The notes below the pieces were generated by a model. The model searched no databases and was not told the origin of the DNA. It saw only the letters and a program-made list of their open reading frames with translations. A DNA stretch of 64,000 nucleotides from Selenomonas sp. WCT3. Lineage in GTDB: Bacteria > Bacillota > Negativicutes > Selenomonadales > Selenomonadaceae. Every line of letters begins with the position of its first letter. Position 1 is the stretch's first letter. Position numbers and translations under genes: made by a program. The stretch is taken from NCBI GenBank assembly GCA_900100835.1, contig FNCM01000002.1:1-64000 (forward strand), read 5' to 3'. Positions 18,906 through 27,966 of the stretch are shown here, piece after piece.

Positions 18906-19193
18906 ATGTTAGTAAATGGCATTGACGTAACCGTAGAAGGTATCGAAGATATTTCCGAGCAGGAAATCGTGAATTACATCGACTATGTCGAGAATGAAAC
19001 CAAGGAAAAACTCGACACCCTTCATATTTCTGCTGCGGGTAACGACGATGTCAACATCGACTACGTCCTCCAGCCGCAAAAATTCGAACGCATCCGCCGC
19101 ATCACCGGCTACTTGGTGGGCACCATCGACCGTTGGAACGATGCCAAACGCGCCGAAGAACATGACCGCGTAAAGCATGGGATGCGACACTAA
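18906..19193 (+). CDS. Small stand-alone protein resembling the NrdD glycyl-radical tail
   Basis: A 95-residue protein. Its last 35 residues read FERIRRITGYLVGTIDRWND followed by AKRAEEHDRVKHG. This resembles the C-terminal glycyl-radical loop of anaerobic ribonucleotide reductase NrdD (RxxGYL, then N..K..E...R), with Gly68 at the radical position. The Cys4 zinc site that precedes this loop in NrdD is missing; the protein has no Cys. The first 60 residues are acidic and unrecognised. I choose ATG 18906, 5 bases after AGGTGG, over an upstream GTG. It sits 63 bases before nrdG, so a role with the activase is suggested. Confidence 0.65.
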   Translation: MLVNGIDVTVEGIEDISEQEIVNYIDYVENETKEKLDTLHISAAGNDDVNIDYVLQPQKFERIRRITGYLVGTIDRWNDAKRAEEHDRVKHGMRH

Positions 19194-19205
19194 AAGCAAA
19201 TTACC

Positions 19206-19235
19206 AAAAACCTTCCTCACTGAGGAAGGTTTTTC
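19206..19235 (+). terminator. Hairpin terminator between the NrdD-tail gene and nrdG
   Basis: An AAACCTTCCTC/GAGGAAGGTTT stem with a small loop is followed by TTTTTCT. It ends 20 bases before the nrdG start, so nrdG is either read through at reduced level or has a promoter I do not see. Confidence 0.8.
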
Positions 19236-19256
19236 TATGAAAGGAAGTCTTCATCC

Positions 19257-19760
19257 ATGAAACTCAGAATCGCCGGCATTGTTGACGACTCCGTTGTCGA
19301 CGGCGAAGGCATGCGGCTCACCGTATTCACCCAAGGGTGCCCGCATCACTGTCCCGGCTGCCATAACCCCGACACCCACGATTTTCAAGGAGGACGGGAA
19401 ACTACTCCCGAAGCCATCATGGCAGAAATCGAAAAGAATCCCCTCCTATCCGGCGTAACCTTCAGTGGCGGAGAACCCTTCATGCAGCCTGCCCCCCTCA
19501 CCCGACTGGCCAAAGACGTCCATGCCCGAGGCTTAGATGTCTGGAGCTACAGCGGCTACACTCTCGAGGAACTCATCACCCGTCGCAACCCTGCCATCAA
19601 TGCCCTGCTCGACGAAATCGATGTGCTGGTAGACGGAAAATACCTGGAGGAGCAGCGCGATCTCACCTTGAGTTTCCGCGGCAGCCGCAATCAGCGCATC
19701 ATCGATATGAAGGCCTGGCGAAAAAACGGGAAAATAAAACTTCTCTATACAGACGAATAA
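19257..19760 (+). CDS. nrdG: Anaerobic ribonucleotide reductase activating protein
   Basis: A 167-residue radical SAM enzyme that makes the glycyl radical on class III ribonucleotide reductase. The cluster motif is C28-x3-C32-x2-C35 in QGCPHHCPGCHNP, and the SAM-binding VTFSGGEPFMQ follows. The C-terminus with DVLVDGKY and RGSRNQR is normal for NrdG. No full-length nrdD is in this window; the small upstream protein carries only the tail-like loop. Confidence 0.92.
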   Translation: MKLRIAGIVDDSVVDGEGMRLTVFTQGCPHHCPGCHNPDTHDFQGGRETTPEAIMAEIEKNPLLSGVTFSGGEPFMQPAPLTRLAKDVHARGLDVWSYSGYTLEELITRRNPAINALLDEIDVLVDGKYLEEQRDLTLSFRGSRNQRIIDMKAWRKNGKIKLLYTDE

Positions 19761-19767
19761 CAGGCAA

Positions 19768-19827
19768 ATAAAAAGTCACGGATAAGAAATGGACGATTTC
19801 TCCATCCTTATCTGTGACTTTTTTATA
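19768..19827. terminator. Bidirectional terminator between nrdG and uspA
   Basis: AAAAAGTCAC-GATAAG pairs with CTTATC-GTGACTTTTT, giving T-runs on both strands. It serves the convergent nrdG and uspA genes. Confidence 0.8.
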
Positions 19828-19849
19828 TGGAAATGTGATACAAGGATTC

Positions 19850-20266
19850 TTATTTCACGACCAGTACCGGGCACTTCGACTGCTCTACGATATACTGACT
19901 GACGCTTCCTAAAAGAACGCCCTTGACAACGCCCAGTCCGCGGCTGCCCATGACGATGAGGTCCATCTCATTGCTGGCGGCAAAGTCGAGAATGACCACA
20001 GCCGGCGAGCCGGTTTCCGAGAAGGCTTCCTTTTCCACATCTGACGGTACCATCTGCATGGCGCGGTCCAAAATGACATTTCCCGCTTTGGTTACTGCTT
20101 CCAAGATTGCGTCGGACAAGCAGGCATTGATTGCCAACTGGTTGATGTTTGCTACATACAGGAAGTTAAGTTTCGCTTCGCAAGCTTCCGCTAAAGCAAT
20201 TGCCTGAGCAACCGCACGGTCCGAACCTTCCGATCCATCTACTGGTACAAGGATATTCTTCATCAT
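19850..20266 (-). CDS. Universal stress protein (UspA family)
   Basis: A 138-residue single Usp domain. It begins MKNILVPVDGSEGSD and has the ATP-binding signature GSRGLGVVKGVLLGSVSQYIV (G-2x-G-9x-G-S). I start at the ATG pair at 20264-20266, after AAGGGGG; the longer frame overlaps the neighbouring usp gene. It is 31 bases downstream of a second usp gene in the same direction. Client and trigger are unknown. Confidence 0.9.
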   Translation of the reverse strand: MMKNILVPVDGSEGSDRAVAQAIALAEACEAKLNFLYVANINQLAINACLSDAILEAVTKAGNVILDRAMQMVPSDVEKEAFSETGSPAVVILDFAASNEMDLIVMGSRGLGVVKGVLLGSVSQYIVEQSKCPVLVVK

Positions 20267-20297
20267 AATATTTACCCCCTTGATAAAATGCCTTCCG

Positions 20298-20729
20298 TTA
20301 TCTGGCCACTGCCACCGAAACATCTGCCCGTTCGACGATTTCCTGACTTACGCTTCCGAGCAAAAGTCCCTTCATAAAACCAAGACCACGGCAGCCGACC
20401 ACGATAAGTCCTGTCTGCTTTTCCTGCGCAAAACGCAAAATCTCATCAGCGGGAATTCCCGTTCGACGATGATACTCTGCCGTAACGGAAGGCGGAACGT
20501 GTTTCCTCGCTCGTTCCAAGGCCTCCTTCTCCATTGCCCCGACAGAGCCGGCTATCGCCTCTGGCAGCCATGACTCCTCTTCTGCATCCGTGTCCTTATC
20601 GAAATAAGAAACATGCAGAATATCGAGCACTGCTCCCGTAGTTTCCGCCAAGGAAACGGCGAACTCTACAGCCCGTTCAGCCCCCTCTGACGCATCAACA
20701 GGAACAAGGATACGGGTAAGTTTCTTCAT
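20298..20729 (-). CDS. Universal stress protein (UspA family)
   Basis: A 143-residue Usp domain, a diverged paralogue of the next gene (KLTRILVPVDASEGAERAV at the start, GCRGLGFMKGLLLGSVSQEIVERA at the ATP site). The start at 20729 follows GGGAGGAA. The two probably form one transcript and may form a heterodimer; the latter is inference. Confidence 0.9.
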   Translation of the reverse strand: MKKLTRILVPVDASEGAERAVEFAVSLAETTGAVLDILHVSYFDKDTDAEEESWLPEAIAGSVGAMEKEALERARKHVPPSVTAEYHRRTGIPADEILRFAQEKQTGLIVVGCRGLGFMKGLLLGSVSQEIVERADVSVAVAR

Positions 20730-20834
20730 CTGGATTCCTCCCCCGTGAGTCTTATACTGTATAGTTCGCTGAATTTCCACAAAATTCCTCTAATTTTTAT
20801 AAAACTATCGAAATTTTTCTCACCGAAAATCACG

Positions 20835-20864
20835 TTGACAATAATTGTAAAAAGATGATAAACT
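20835..20864 (+). promoter_or_regulatory. Possible promoter of ilvA
   Basis: TTGACA (20835-20840) with TAAACT 18 bases downstream (20859-20864). The leader would be about 95 nt; I see no attenuator in it. Confidence 0.5.
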
Positions 20865-20965
20865 TTATTAAACATTTACGGGGTTTTTATCGATATTATG
20901 CCATCACCACTGTAAATCATTTCTTAATATTCAATATAACTGTATTTATCAAGGAGGCCTTTTTC

Positions 20966-22216
20966 ATGCCGAAGAAAGAAACTGCAACCCCATCCAATCA
21001 GGAAATCGTTGCCGCTACTACTATTTCCGGCGTCTATCAAGCAGCCCGCCAACTCGAAGGTGTTGTCAAGAAAACGCCGCTGATCCCCAGCGATTTTTTC
21101 TCGGAATTATCCGGCAATCAGGTATTCCTCAAACCAGAAAACCTTCAGCATACGGGTGCTTTCAAGCTGCGCGGTGCCTATAACAAAATAAGCCAACTGA
21201 CTGAAGAGGAGCGCGCCAAAGGTGTCATCACAGCCTCTGCCGGCAATCACGCCCAAGGCGTTGCCTATGCCGCCCAAAAACTTGGCGTAAAGGCCGTTAT
21301 TTGCATGCCAGCCACCACCCCGATCCTAAAAGTAGAAGGAACCAAGGCTCTAGGCGCCGAAGTTGTGTTGCACGGAGACGGGTTCGACGATGCCTATGCC
21401 TACAGCCTGGAATTGCAGAAGAAATATGGCTATGTCTACATCCATCCCTTCAATGATTTGCAGGTTCTCCTCGGACAGGGCACGACCGCCCTGGAAATCA
21501 TCGATGCCTGCAAGGATATCGACGCCATTCTCGTACCAATTGGCGGTGGCGGTTTTGCTTCCGGCGTAGCCTTGGCTACGAAACTCGTCAATCCTGACAT
21601 TAAGGTCATCGGTGTCGAACCAGAAAATGCAGCCTGCATGAAAACAGCTCTCGCGAACAACAAAATCCTTACCTTGGACAGTGCGGATACCGTCGCTGAT
21701 GGCTGCGCGGTAAAAACGGCCGGCACACTGACATTTGAATTCTGCAAGAAATATCTCGACGATATCATCACCGTTTCGGAAATGGAAATCATGGGCGCCC
21801 TGCTGGCTCTCATCGAAAAACATAAACTCATTGCAGAAGGGGCCGGTGTTCTCTCACTGGCAGCGCTGACAAAGCTTCCCTTCAAAGGAAAGAAAGTCGC
21901 CGCTATCGTCAGTGGTGGCAACATTGATATTTCCATGATTTCCGCCTTGATTGAGAAGGCTTTGATTGCCCGCAGCCGTGTATTTTGTTTCGCCGTTCCG
22001 CTGCCGGATAAACCGGGACAGCTTCTCAATGTTTCCCGTATCCTGGCTGAGGAAAATGCCAATGTCATCGAACTCAACCACAATCAGGCCAAAGTCACCG
22101 ACAGCTTCAAAAAAGTGGTTTTGGAGGTCACTGTCGAAACCCATAACGAAGAACATGTCAACCGTATAATCGGAGCCTTGAACAAAAACGGTTACGAAGT
22201 CGATCGCCTCTATTAA
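20966..22216 (+). CDS. ilvA: Threonine ammonia-lyase with C-terminal ACT domain
   Basis: This 416-residue PLP enzyme deaminates threonine to 2-oxobutanoate. The PLP Lys is in HTGAFKLRGAYNK, the phosphate loop is GGGGFASGVAL, and a single ACT domain covers about residues 340-416 (PLPDKPGQLLNVSRILAEE). The one-ACT, roughly 400-residue form is the type found in Firmicutes and can be catabolic (tdcB-like) or biosynthetic. I start at 20966 after AAGGAGG. ilvBN are 25 kb away, so no operon link. Confidence 0.88.
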   Translation: MPKKETATPSNQEIVAATTISGVYQAARQLEGVVKKTPLIPSDFFSELSGNQVFLKPENLQHTGAFKLRGAYNKISQLTEEERAKGVITASAGNHAQGVAYAAQKLGVKAVICMPATTPILKVEGTKALGAEVVLHGDGFDDAYAYSLELQKKYGYVYIHPFNDLQVLLGQGTTALEIIDACKDIDAILVPIGGGGFASGVALATKLVNPDIKVIGVEPENAACMKTALANNKILTLDSADTVADGCAVKTAGTLTFEFCKKYLDDIITVSEMEIMGALLALIEKHKLIAEGAGVLSLAALTKLPFKGKKVAAIVSGGNIDISMISALIEKALIARSRVFCFAVPLPDKPGQLLNVSRILAEENANVIELNHNQAKVTDSFKKVVLEVTVETHNEEHVNRIIGALNKNGYEVDRLY

Positions 22217-22235
22217 TAGCGTTCTAACGGAATTT

Positions 22236-22266
22236 GAACCCATTTTTATCCGGGTTCTTTTTCTTT
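22236..22266 (+). terminator. Terminator of ilvA
   Basis: GAACCC pairs with GGGTTC across a 10-base loop and is followed by TTTTTCTTTC. Confidence 0.7.
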
Positions 22267-22324
22267 CTCTCTCGCTGTATTGTTATTCATAGTTTTCTAA
22301 AAATAGAACCTTTTAGCTTACGCA

Positions 22325-22353
22325 TTGACTTTTTTAGTACCTATTTATATAAT
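22325..22353 (+). promoter_or_regulatory. Promoter of the lactate permease gene
   Basis: TTGACT (22325-22330), 17-base spacer, TATAAT (22348-22353). The leader of about 70 nt ends in AAAGGA. Confidence 0.75.
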
Positions 22354-22424
22354 GAAGTGTCTTATTTATAATTTTTAATATTTTTTCACGATGATCTGTC
22401 ATCAAAAGAAAGGAATGAACTCAT

Positions 22425-23960
22425 TTGGTTCTACTCGCACTGTCCCCAATTCTTTGGTTGGTCGTTGCGCTGAGCATCCTTCATATGCCCGGTCACAAGG
22501 CCTGCCTCCTGGCCCTCCTCATTTCGATTGTTGTCGGCATGGGGCTCTATGATATGACCGCTGTGCACGCTTTCCAGGCTTTCCTCGAAGGTGTTGCCTT
22601 GGCTTGCTGGCCAATCCTTTTGGTCATCATCGCCGCAATCTTTACGTACAATCTTTCCCTTCACACCAAAGGCATGGACGTCATCAAGAAAATGCTCACT
22701 TCGGTCAGCCATGACCGCCGCGTGCTGATCCTGCTGATTGGCTGGGGCTTCGGCGGATTTCTCGAAGGTATGGCCGGCTTTGGTACGGCCATCGCAATCC
22801 CGGCTGGTATGCTTGCTGGTATCGGCATCAATCCGATCATGGCTGCCTCTGTCTGCCTGATTGCCAATTCCGTACCAACCGCTTATGGCTCCATCGGAAT
22901 TCCGCTCGTCACCCTTGGCAGCGTTACGGGCAATGATCCAACTACCCTTGCCACCTATACCTGCCTGCAGCTTGCTCCGCTGACGGTTCTCTGCCCAACC
23001 CTTATGACCATTGTTGCTGGCGGCGGCAAGCTCAAAGCTCTCAAAGGCATGACGGTCATGTGCATTGCCGCTGCTCTTGGCTTCCTTATTCCGGAGCTGA
23101 TTGTCGCTCACTTTATGGGTCCGGAACTGGCTGTGGTCGCTGGTGCTATCGGTGCCATGGGCGCCATTGTCGGCTGTGCAAAGCTGTTCCCGGTAAACGA
23201 CCCGGAATACGCAATGCCATCTCATGAGGATGAAGAGCCGGTTACCGCTGCTGGTGGTCTCAAGGCTTGGCTACCGTTCATCCTGATTTTCGTATTCCTG
23301 CTGGCTACATCGAAACTCGTTCCGGCACTTCATGACCCGCTTAACCTCATCAAGACTTCGGTCCTCATCTACGATGGTGAAGGCGGTGCACCGTACACCT
23401 TTACCTGGATTGCTACACCGGGTATCCTGATTCTCCTGGCTGCCTTCATCGGCGGCAGTGTTCAGGGCGCTGGCATTGATGAAATGCTCAGCGTTTTCAA
23501 GAAAACCGTCATAAACCTTCGTTTCACGATTGTTACGATTATCGCCGTCATCGCTACGGCAAAAGTCATGGGCTATGCTGGCATGACTCATGAAATTGCT
23601 GTAACCGCAGTTGCTGCCACAGGTACGGCTTATCCGTGCATTGCAGCTTTCATCGGCTCCATCGGTACTTTTATCACGGGTTCTGCTACCTCCAGCTGCG
23701 TGCTGTTTGGTAAACTGCAGACTGACTCCGCCATGGCTATCGGCGCTACACCAGCTGCCCAGGCTTGGATTGCCGCTGCTAATGCCACCGGTGCCTGCGC
23801 CGGCAAAATGGTATCCCCCCAGAGCATCGCCATTGCGGTTGCCTCGATTGGTGTTACCGGCGTTGACGGCCAGCTGCTGAAATTCGCCGTCAAGTACTAT
23901 GTGCCCTTTGTCATCGTCATGGGCATCATCGTCTACTTCGGCCAGAGCTTCGTAGGCTAA
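22425..23960 (+). CDS. lldP: L-lactate permease (LctP family)
   Basis: A 511-residue permease with about 12-14 membrane segments that brings in lactate, and possibly glycolate, with protons. Family marks include GFGGFLEGMAGFGTAIAIPAGML, NSVPTAYGSIGIPLVTLG and GSIGTFITGSATSSCVLFGKLQ, with the C-terminal NATGACAGKMVSPQSIAIA. It starts with TTG, 10 bases after AAAGGA. Lactate use fits Selenomonas-like physiology. No lactate dehydrogenase or lutABC lies next to it. Confidence 0.92.
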   Translation: MVLLALSPILWLVVALSILHMPGHKACLLALLISIVVGMGLYDMTAVHAFQAFLEGVALACWPILLVIIAAIFTYNLSLHTKGMDVIKKMLTSVSHDRRVLILLIGWGFGGFLEGMAGFGTAIAIPAGMLAGIGINPIMAASVCLIANSVPTAYGSIGIPLVTLGSVTGNDPTTLATYTCLQLAPLTVLCPTLMTIVAGGGKLKALKGMTVMCIAAALGFLIPELIVAHFMGPELAVVAGAIGAMGAIVGCAKLFPVNDPEYAMPSHEDEEPVTAAGGLKAWLPFILIFVFLLATSKLVPALHDPLNLIKTSVLIYDGEGGAPYTFTWIATPGILILLAAFIGGSVQGAGIDEMLSVFKKTVINLRFTIVTIIAVIATAKVMGYAGMTHEIAVTAVAATGTAYPCIAAFIGSIGTFITGSATSSCVLFGKLQTDSAMAIGATPAAQAWIAAANATGACAGKMVSPQSIAIAVASIGVTGVDGQLLKFAVKYYVPFVIVMGIIVYFGQSFVG

Positions 23961-23997
23961 CCGAACGAAACCATTAAAACATTTTTGCTAACCACTT

Positions 23998-24035
23998 TAA
24001 AAAGCGGCTGTCGATTCCGGCAGTCGCTTTTTGCT
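23998..24035 (+). terminator. Terminator of lldP
   Basis: AAAAAGCGGCTG pairs with CAGTCGCTTTTT (one G-T pair) and ends in a T-run. Confidence 0.85.
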
Positions 24036-24071
24036 TCCCTCGCTAAGTTATATGTCTTCTCTGGTGTTATA

Positions 24072-24080
24072 TGCTATACT
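24072..24080 (+). promoter_or_regulatory. Extended -10 promoter of the murQ operon
   Basis: TGCTATACT gives an extended -10 (TGn plus TATACT at 24075-24080). No good -35 is seen, as expected for this class. The start codon is about 30 bases downstream. Confidence 0.5.
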
Positions 24081-24110
24081 AGGGATAAACAGTGCGTAAA
24101 GGAGAAAATT

Positions 24111-25022
24111 ATGATTCCGTTGAATAAACTTACGACAGAAGGTCGTAATCCCCATACAGCCCATATCGACGAACTCAGCACCCTGGAAATGGTGACGGCT
24201 ATCAATCGCGAAGACCAGCAGGTGCCACTGGCAGTGGAACGGGTATTGCCACAAATTGCCCAGGCAATCGACCTCATCACCGAAAAACTCAAAAGGGGCG
24301 GCCGCCTCTTTTATATCGGTGCAGGTACCTCCGGCCGTCTCGGCATCCTCGATGCGGTGGAATGCCCGCCAACCTATGGAACATCACCAGAGCTGGTACA
24401 GGGACTTATCGCCGGGGGAACGCCAGCCATCTTCAAAGCCCAGGAAGGGGCAGAAGATAATCCAAACCTTGCTTGGGAAGATTTAAAAGCCGCGGGCTTT
24501 TCCTCAGGCGATGTACTGGTTGGCATCGCCGCCTCTGGACGCACCCCCTACGTTATCGGCGGCATCGAATACGCCAAAAAGCTGCAGGCGCCAACCATCG
24601 CCCTATCCTGCAGTGAAAACTCCCAGATAGCCGACCTTGCCGACCTTGCCATCACCCCTGTCACAGGGCCTGAGGCAGTTACCGGCAGCACCCGCATGAA
24701 AGCTGGTACCGCTCAAAAACTGGTACTCAACATGCTGTCCACCGGCACCATGATTAAACTGGGCAAAGTTTACGGAAACCTCATGGTAGATGTAAAGACC
24801 TCCAACCTCAAACTCGAGGAGCGAGCCCGCCGCATCGTCATGGAGGCCACCGGCTGCAGCCGCAACGAAGCCATTGCCGCTCTTGAAAAAGCCGAAGGAC
24901 AGGCAAAACTTGCTATCCTGCTGCAGCTGACGGGCTGTAGCGCCGAAAAAGGACGAGAGCTGCTCACTAAAGCAGCGGGAAAACTTGGCAATGCTTTACA
25001 GGAAATGGAGATACGCGCATGA
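24111..25022 (+). CDS. murQ: N-acetylmuramic acid 6-phosphate etherase
   Basis: A 303-residue SIS-domain enzyme that removes lactate from MurNAc 6-phosphate to give GlcNAc 6-phosphate. It contains [21 protein letters not shown], the SIS loop [21 protein letters not shown], and [22 protein letters not shown] start at 24111 after AAAGGAGA. The next gene starts inside its last codon (ATGA), so translation is coupled to the transporter. Confidence 0.95.
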   Translation: MIPLNKLTTEGRNPHTAHIDELSTLEMVTAINREDQQVPLAVERVLPQIAQAIDLITEKLKRGGRLFYIGAGTSGRLGILDAVECPPTYGTSPELVQGLIAGGTPAIFKAQEGAEDNPNLAWEDLKAAGFSSGDVLVGIAASGRTPYVIGGIEYAKKLQAPTIALSCSENSQIADLADLAITPVTGPEAVTGSTRMKAGTAQKLVLNMLSTGTMIKLGKVYGNLMVDVKTSNLKLEERARRIVMEATGCSRNEAIAALEKAEGQAKLAILLQLTGCSAEKGRELLTKAAGKLGNALQEMEIRA

Positions 25023-26392
25023 ATTATGAAACAATCGCTCGGCAGATTTTCCAAATTACTGGGCCTGCCGCTAACATCAAAACCATAACCCACTGCATGA
25101 CTCGCCTCCGCCTAGGACTAGAAACAACACCACCAGACGCCGAGCAGCGGTTAAAGAGCATCGAAGGCGTTCTCGGCGTCAATCAGAATGAGGACGAATT
25201 GCAAATTATCTTAGGCCCGGGCCGGGTGGATAACGTCACCGACGAATTTTCCAAGCTCGTCCATAAGGACTCTGCCCCTACCAGCCCAGCTGCAGCAGCG
25301 AAAAGCAAAGCCAAAATTGGCGATGGCAAAGAACTTCACGCGCAAATCCGCGCCCAAAATGCCACCCCGGTTAAACTGTTCTTCAAGCGAATCGCCAGCA
25401 TATTTGTGCCGCTGATTCCTGCCTTCATCGCCTGCGGACTCATCAGCGGCCTGTTAAACGTCGTGTCCAAAGCGGACCCCTCGGTATCCGCCACCGCCTG
25501 GTTCCAGCTGCTAGCCGTGGCTGGCAATGTCATTTTCTGGGGAATGAATCTCTTCATCGGCTTCAACGCCGCCAAAGAATTTGGTGGCACCCCCATCCTC
25601 GGCGGCATTCTCGGTGGACTTATCACCCATCCAGGACTGGCAGGAATCACCCTCAACAACACCCAGCTGGTCCCAGGCCGCGGCGGAGTCATTTCGGTAC
25701 TGCTCATCGCTGCCCTCGGTTCCCTGGTAGAAAAGCGCTTGCGCCGCCTTATCCCTGAGATGTTCAGCCTGTTTTTAACGCCGCTTTTTACCTTCCTCCT
25801 TGCGGGTGCCATTGCTATTCTATTTCTGCAACCCTTAGGCGGTTTTCTGTCCGATCTCATAGGCCAGACGGTAACTACTGCCATAAATGCCGGTGGTGCC
25901 ATAACCGGCTTTGTTCTTGGCGGGTTATGGCTTCCCCTTGTCATGCTTGGACTCCATCAAGCATTCACCCCGATTCACGTAGACCTGCTCGCCCGTTACG
26001 GCGTAACCATACTGCTTCCCATCCTGGCCATGGCCGGAGCGGGACAGGTGGGAGCCAGCTTTGCCGTCTACCTGAAGACCAAGAACAAACACCTAAAACA
26101 GACGGTTGCCTCCGCTCTCCCGGTTGGCATCATGGGCATTGGCGAACCCCTTATCTACGGTGTCACCTTTCCCCTGGGCCGGCCATTTATCGGCGCCTGC
26201 ATTGGCGGTGCCTTTGGCGGGGCTGTTCAAGCCGCCTTCGGCATTGGTTCAGCTACCCTCGGTATTTCCGGCCTACCGTTGGCCGCTGGTACCGACCACA
26301 TCTCCCTTTACCTTTTGGGCCTGATTACAGCCTATGCAGCGGGATTTGCCGCCACCTGGCTGCTTGGCTTCGACGACCCGTCCGAAGACTAG
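25019..26392 (+). CDS. murP: PTS N-acetylmuramic acid transporter, IIB-IIC
   Basis: A 457-residue fusion of an N-terminal glucose-family IIB domain (about 1-85, phospho-Cys26 in ITHCMTRLR) and a IIC membrane domain (about 115-450, with [18 protein letters not shown]). It has no IIA domain, so it needs a glucose-type IIA from elsewhere. The flanking murQ and mupG genes identify the substrate as MurNAc or a MurNAc disaccharide. Confidence 0.92.
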   Translation: MNYETIARQIFQITGPAANIKTITHCMTRLRLGLETTPPDAEQRLKSIEGVLGVNQNEDELQIILGPGRVDNVTDEFSKLVHKDSAPTSPAAAAKSKAKIGDGKELHAQIRAQNATPVKLFFKRIASIFVPLIPAFIACGLISGLLNVVSKADPSVSATAWFQLLAVAGNVIFWGMNLFIGFNAAKEFGGTPILGGILGGLITHPGLAGITLNNTQLVPGRGGVISVLLIAALGSLVEKRLRRLIPEMFSLFLTPLFTFLLAGAIAILFLQPLGGFLSDLIGQTVTTAINAGGAITGFVLGGLWLPLVMLGLHQAFTPIHVDLLARYGVTILLPILAMAGAGQVGASFAVYLKTKNKHLKQTVASALPVGIMGIGEPLIYGVTFPLGRPFIGACIGGAFGGAVQAAFGIGSATLGISGLPLAAGTDHISLYLLGLITAYAAGFAATWLLGFDDPSED

Positions 26393-26437
26393 ACCGCATC
26401 CTCACCACAATATCAAACGATAAAGAAGGAATATTTC

Positions 26438-27520
26438 ATGAACAATGGTATTTCAATCTACCCAGGGCTGGATAACACCCTGGAGGAAAATCTTGAACTC
26501 ATCGATAAAGCTGCAGCCTGCGGCTTTCGCCGCATCTTCACCTCCCTACACATCCCTGAGACCAATGTCCAAGCCTTGAAGCGGGAACTGTCGGAACTGC
26601 TGCGGGAAGCCCGGCGCCACAATATGGAAGTCATCTCCGATATCTCCCCCACCACCATGGACCTGTTGGGAATCAAAGAATTTTCCCCGTCGGCCTTCCG
26701 CATGCTGGGAATTACCACCCTACGGTTAGATTACGGCTTCGGTCTGGAAGATATTGTAAAACTATCCCACAACAAACAGGATATCCGCATTCAACTCAAC
26801 GCCTCCACGATTACGGGCAAACTCCTCAGCGCGCTGGTAGAAATGCAGGCTAACTTCCGCCAGATTGACGCCCTGCATAATTTCTATCCCCGCCGTGGCA
26901 CAGGCATCAGCGAGGAATGTCTCGTGCGCAAAACCATGATGCTGCATAAGCTGAAAATCAAGACCGGCGCCTTTGTCCCCAGTCAAGGACGCCGCCGCAG
27001 CCCCTTGCAGGACGGCCTCCCCACCATGGAAGACCATCGGGATGAATCAGCCGAACTGGCCGCCCGCCACCTCATCGCTTTGGGCATCGACTCCATCTTT
27101 ATTTCGGATAGTCTGCCCACCGATGAAGAACTGCATTCCATCGGCTCCCTAAACAACAATCAAGTCACCCTGGGGGCTAAGCTCCTAACCAAGGACCCAG
27201 TACAGCGCGAACTGCTTTCCCATACCTTCACGGCCCGGGCCGACGAAGCCCGGGATGCCATCCGCGCCGAAGAAAGCCGCCAAATTCTCAAGGACATGGG
27301 CGAGAAAATCCGGCCGGACAATACCATCATACGCCCCATTGGCGCCGTAACTTTAGACAATGTCGATTATCAGCGCTACATGGGCGAACTTCAAATTATC
27401 CGCACCCCCCAAGAGGCCGATGCACGAACCAACGTCGCCGCCATGGTCGAGGAAAGCGAAGTCAACATGCTCCAGTACATCACCCCAGGACGAAAGTTTT
27501 CATTCCGATTCAAAGAATAA
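26438..27520 (+). CDS. mupG: MupG-type 6-phospho-N-acetylmuramidase (GH170)
   Basis: A 360-residue protein of the former DUF871 family, a TIM barrel (about 1-235) plus a C-terminal domain. In Staphylococcus aureus MupG hydrolyses MurNAc 6-phosphate-GlcNAc in the cytoplasm. Visible family features are ISIYPGLDNTLEENLELI, FTSLHIPE, LRLDYGF and ALHNFYPRRGTGIS. It lies 45 bases after murP. The trio can take up and break down a cell-wall disaccharide. Confidence 0.88.
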   Translation: MNNGISIYPGLDNTLEENLELIDKAAACGFRRIFTSLHIPETNVQALKRELSELLREARRHNMEVISDISPTTMDLLGIKEFSPSAFRMLGITTLRLDYGFGLEDIVKLSHNKQDIRIQLNASTITGKLLSALVEMQANFRQIDALHNFYPRRGTGISEECLVRKTMMLHKLKIKTGAFVPSQGRRRSPLQDGLPTMEDHRDESAELAARHLIALGIDSIFISDSLPTDEELHSIGSLNNNQVTLGAKLLTKDPVQRELLSHTFTARADEARDAIRAEESRQILKDMGEKIRPDNTIIRPIGAVTLDNVDYQRYMGELQIIRTPQEADARTNVAAMVEESEVNMLQYITPGRKFSFRFKE

Positions 27521-27548
27521 ACTGCTATAATATACATAATTGAATGTA
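27503..27548 (+). promoter_or_regulatory. arsR promoter with overlapping dyad
   Basis: TTCCGA (27503-27508), 17 bases, TATAAT (27526-27531) with an extended TGC before it. The dyad TACAT-n6-ATGTA (27533-27548) covers the start region before the GGGAGG site, where an ArsR repressor would act on its own gene. Confidence 0.55.
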
Positions 27549-27561
27549 ATGGGAGGATTTT

Positions 27562-27933
27562 ATGGACGATTATACCGCTAACGATGACCTCTGCGAGGTC
27601 TATCATACCCATCCAGACCGGCTCCAAGACTGCGCCATCCACAAACTCGATGACAAAACCAGCCTGGCATTGGCTGATGTCTTTAAGACGCTAGGAGACA
27701 AGACTCGCATCAAACTGCTCTCCCTGCTGGCTTCCGAAGAGGAGCTCTGCGTCTGCGATATTGCCGAAGCACTTCAGATGGGACAATCTGCCATCTCGCA
27801 TCAACTGCGTGTACTTCGTGCTGCCCGTCTCGTGAAATTCCGCAAAGTCGGCAAAGAGGCTTTTTATTCCCTGGACGATGACCACGTCTTAAAACTCATG
27901 CGTCAGGGACTTGACCACGTTCGCGAGGCTTAA
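27562..27933 (+). CDS. ArsR/SmtB-family metal-sensing repressor, CadC-like
   Basis: A 123-residue winged-helix repressor. The alpha3 metal motif ELCVCDIAEAL is that of CadC/ArsR sensors, and the N-terminal arm has further thiol and His ligands (DLCEVYHTHPDRLQDCAIHK). The C-terminus has Asp/His residues (DDDHVLKLMRQGLDH) that recall the alpha5 site. It therefore probably senses Cd, Pb or Zn. No efflux ATPase or transporter is adjacent; the next gene is a cell-wall peptidase. Confidence 0.87.
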   Translation: MDDYTANDDLCEVYHTHPDRLQDCAIHKLDDKTSLALADVFKTLGDKTRIKLLSLLASEEELCVCDIAEALQMGQSAISHQLRVLRAARLVKFRKVGKEAFYSLDDDHVLKLMRQGLDHVREA

Positions 27934-27966
27934 CGGAAAAGGAAACCGATAGAAAGGACGAGGACT

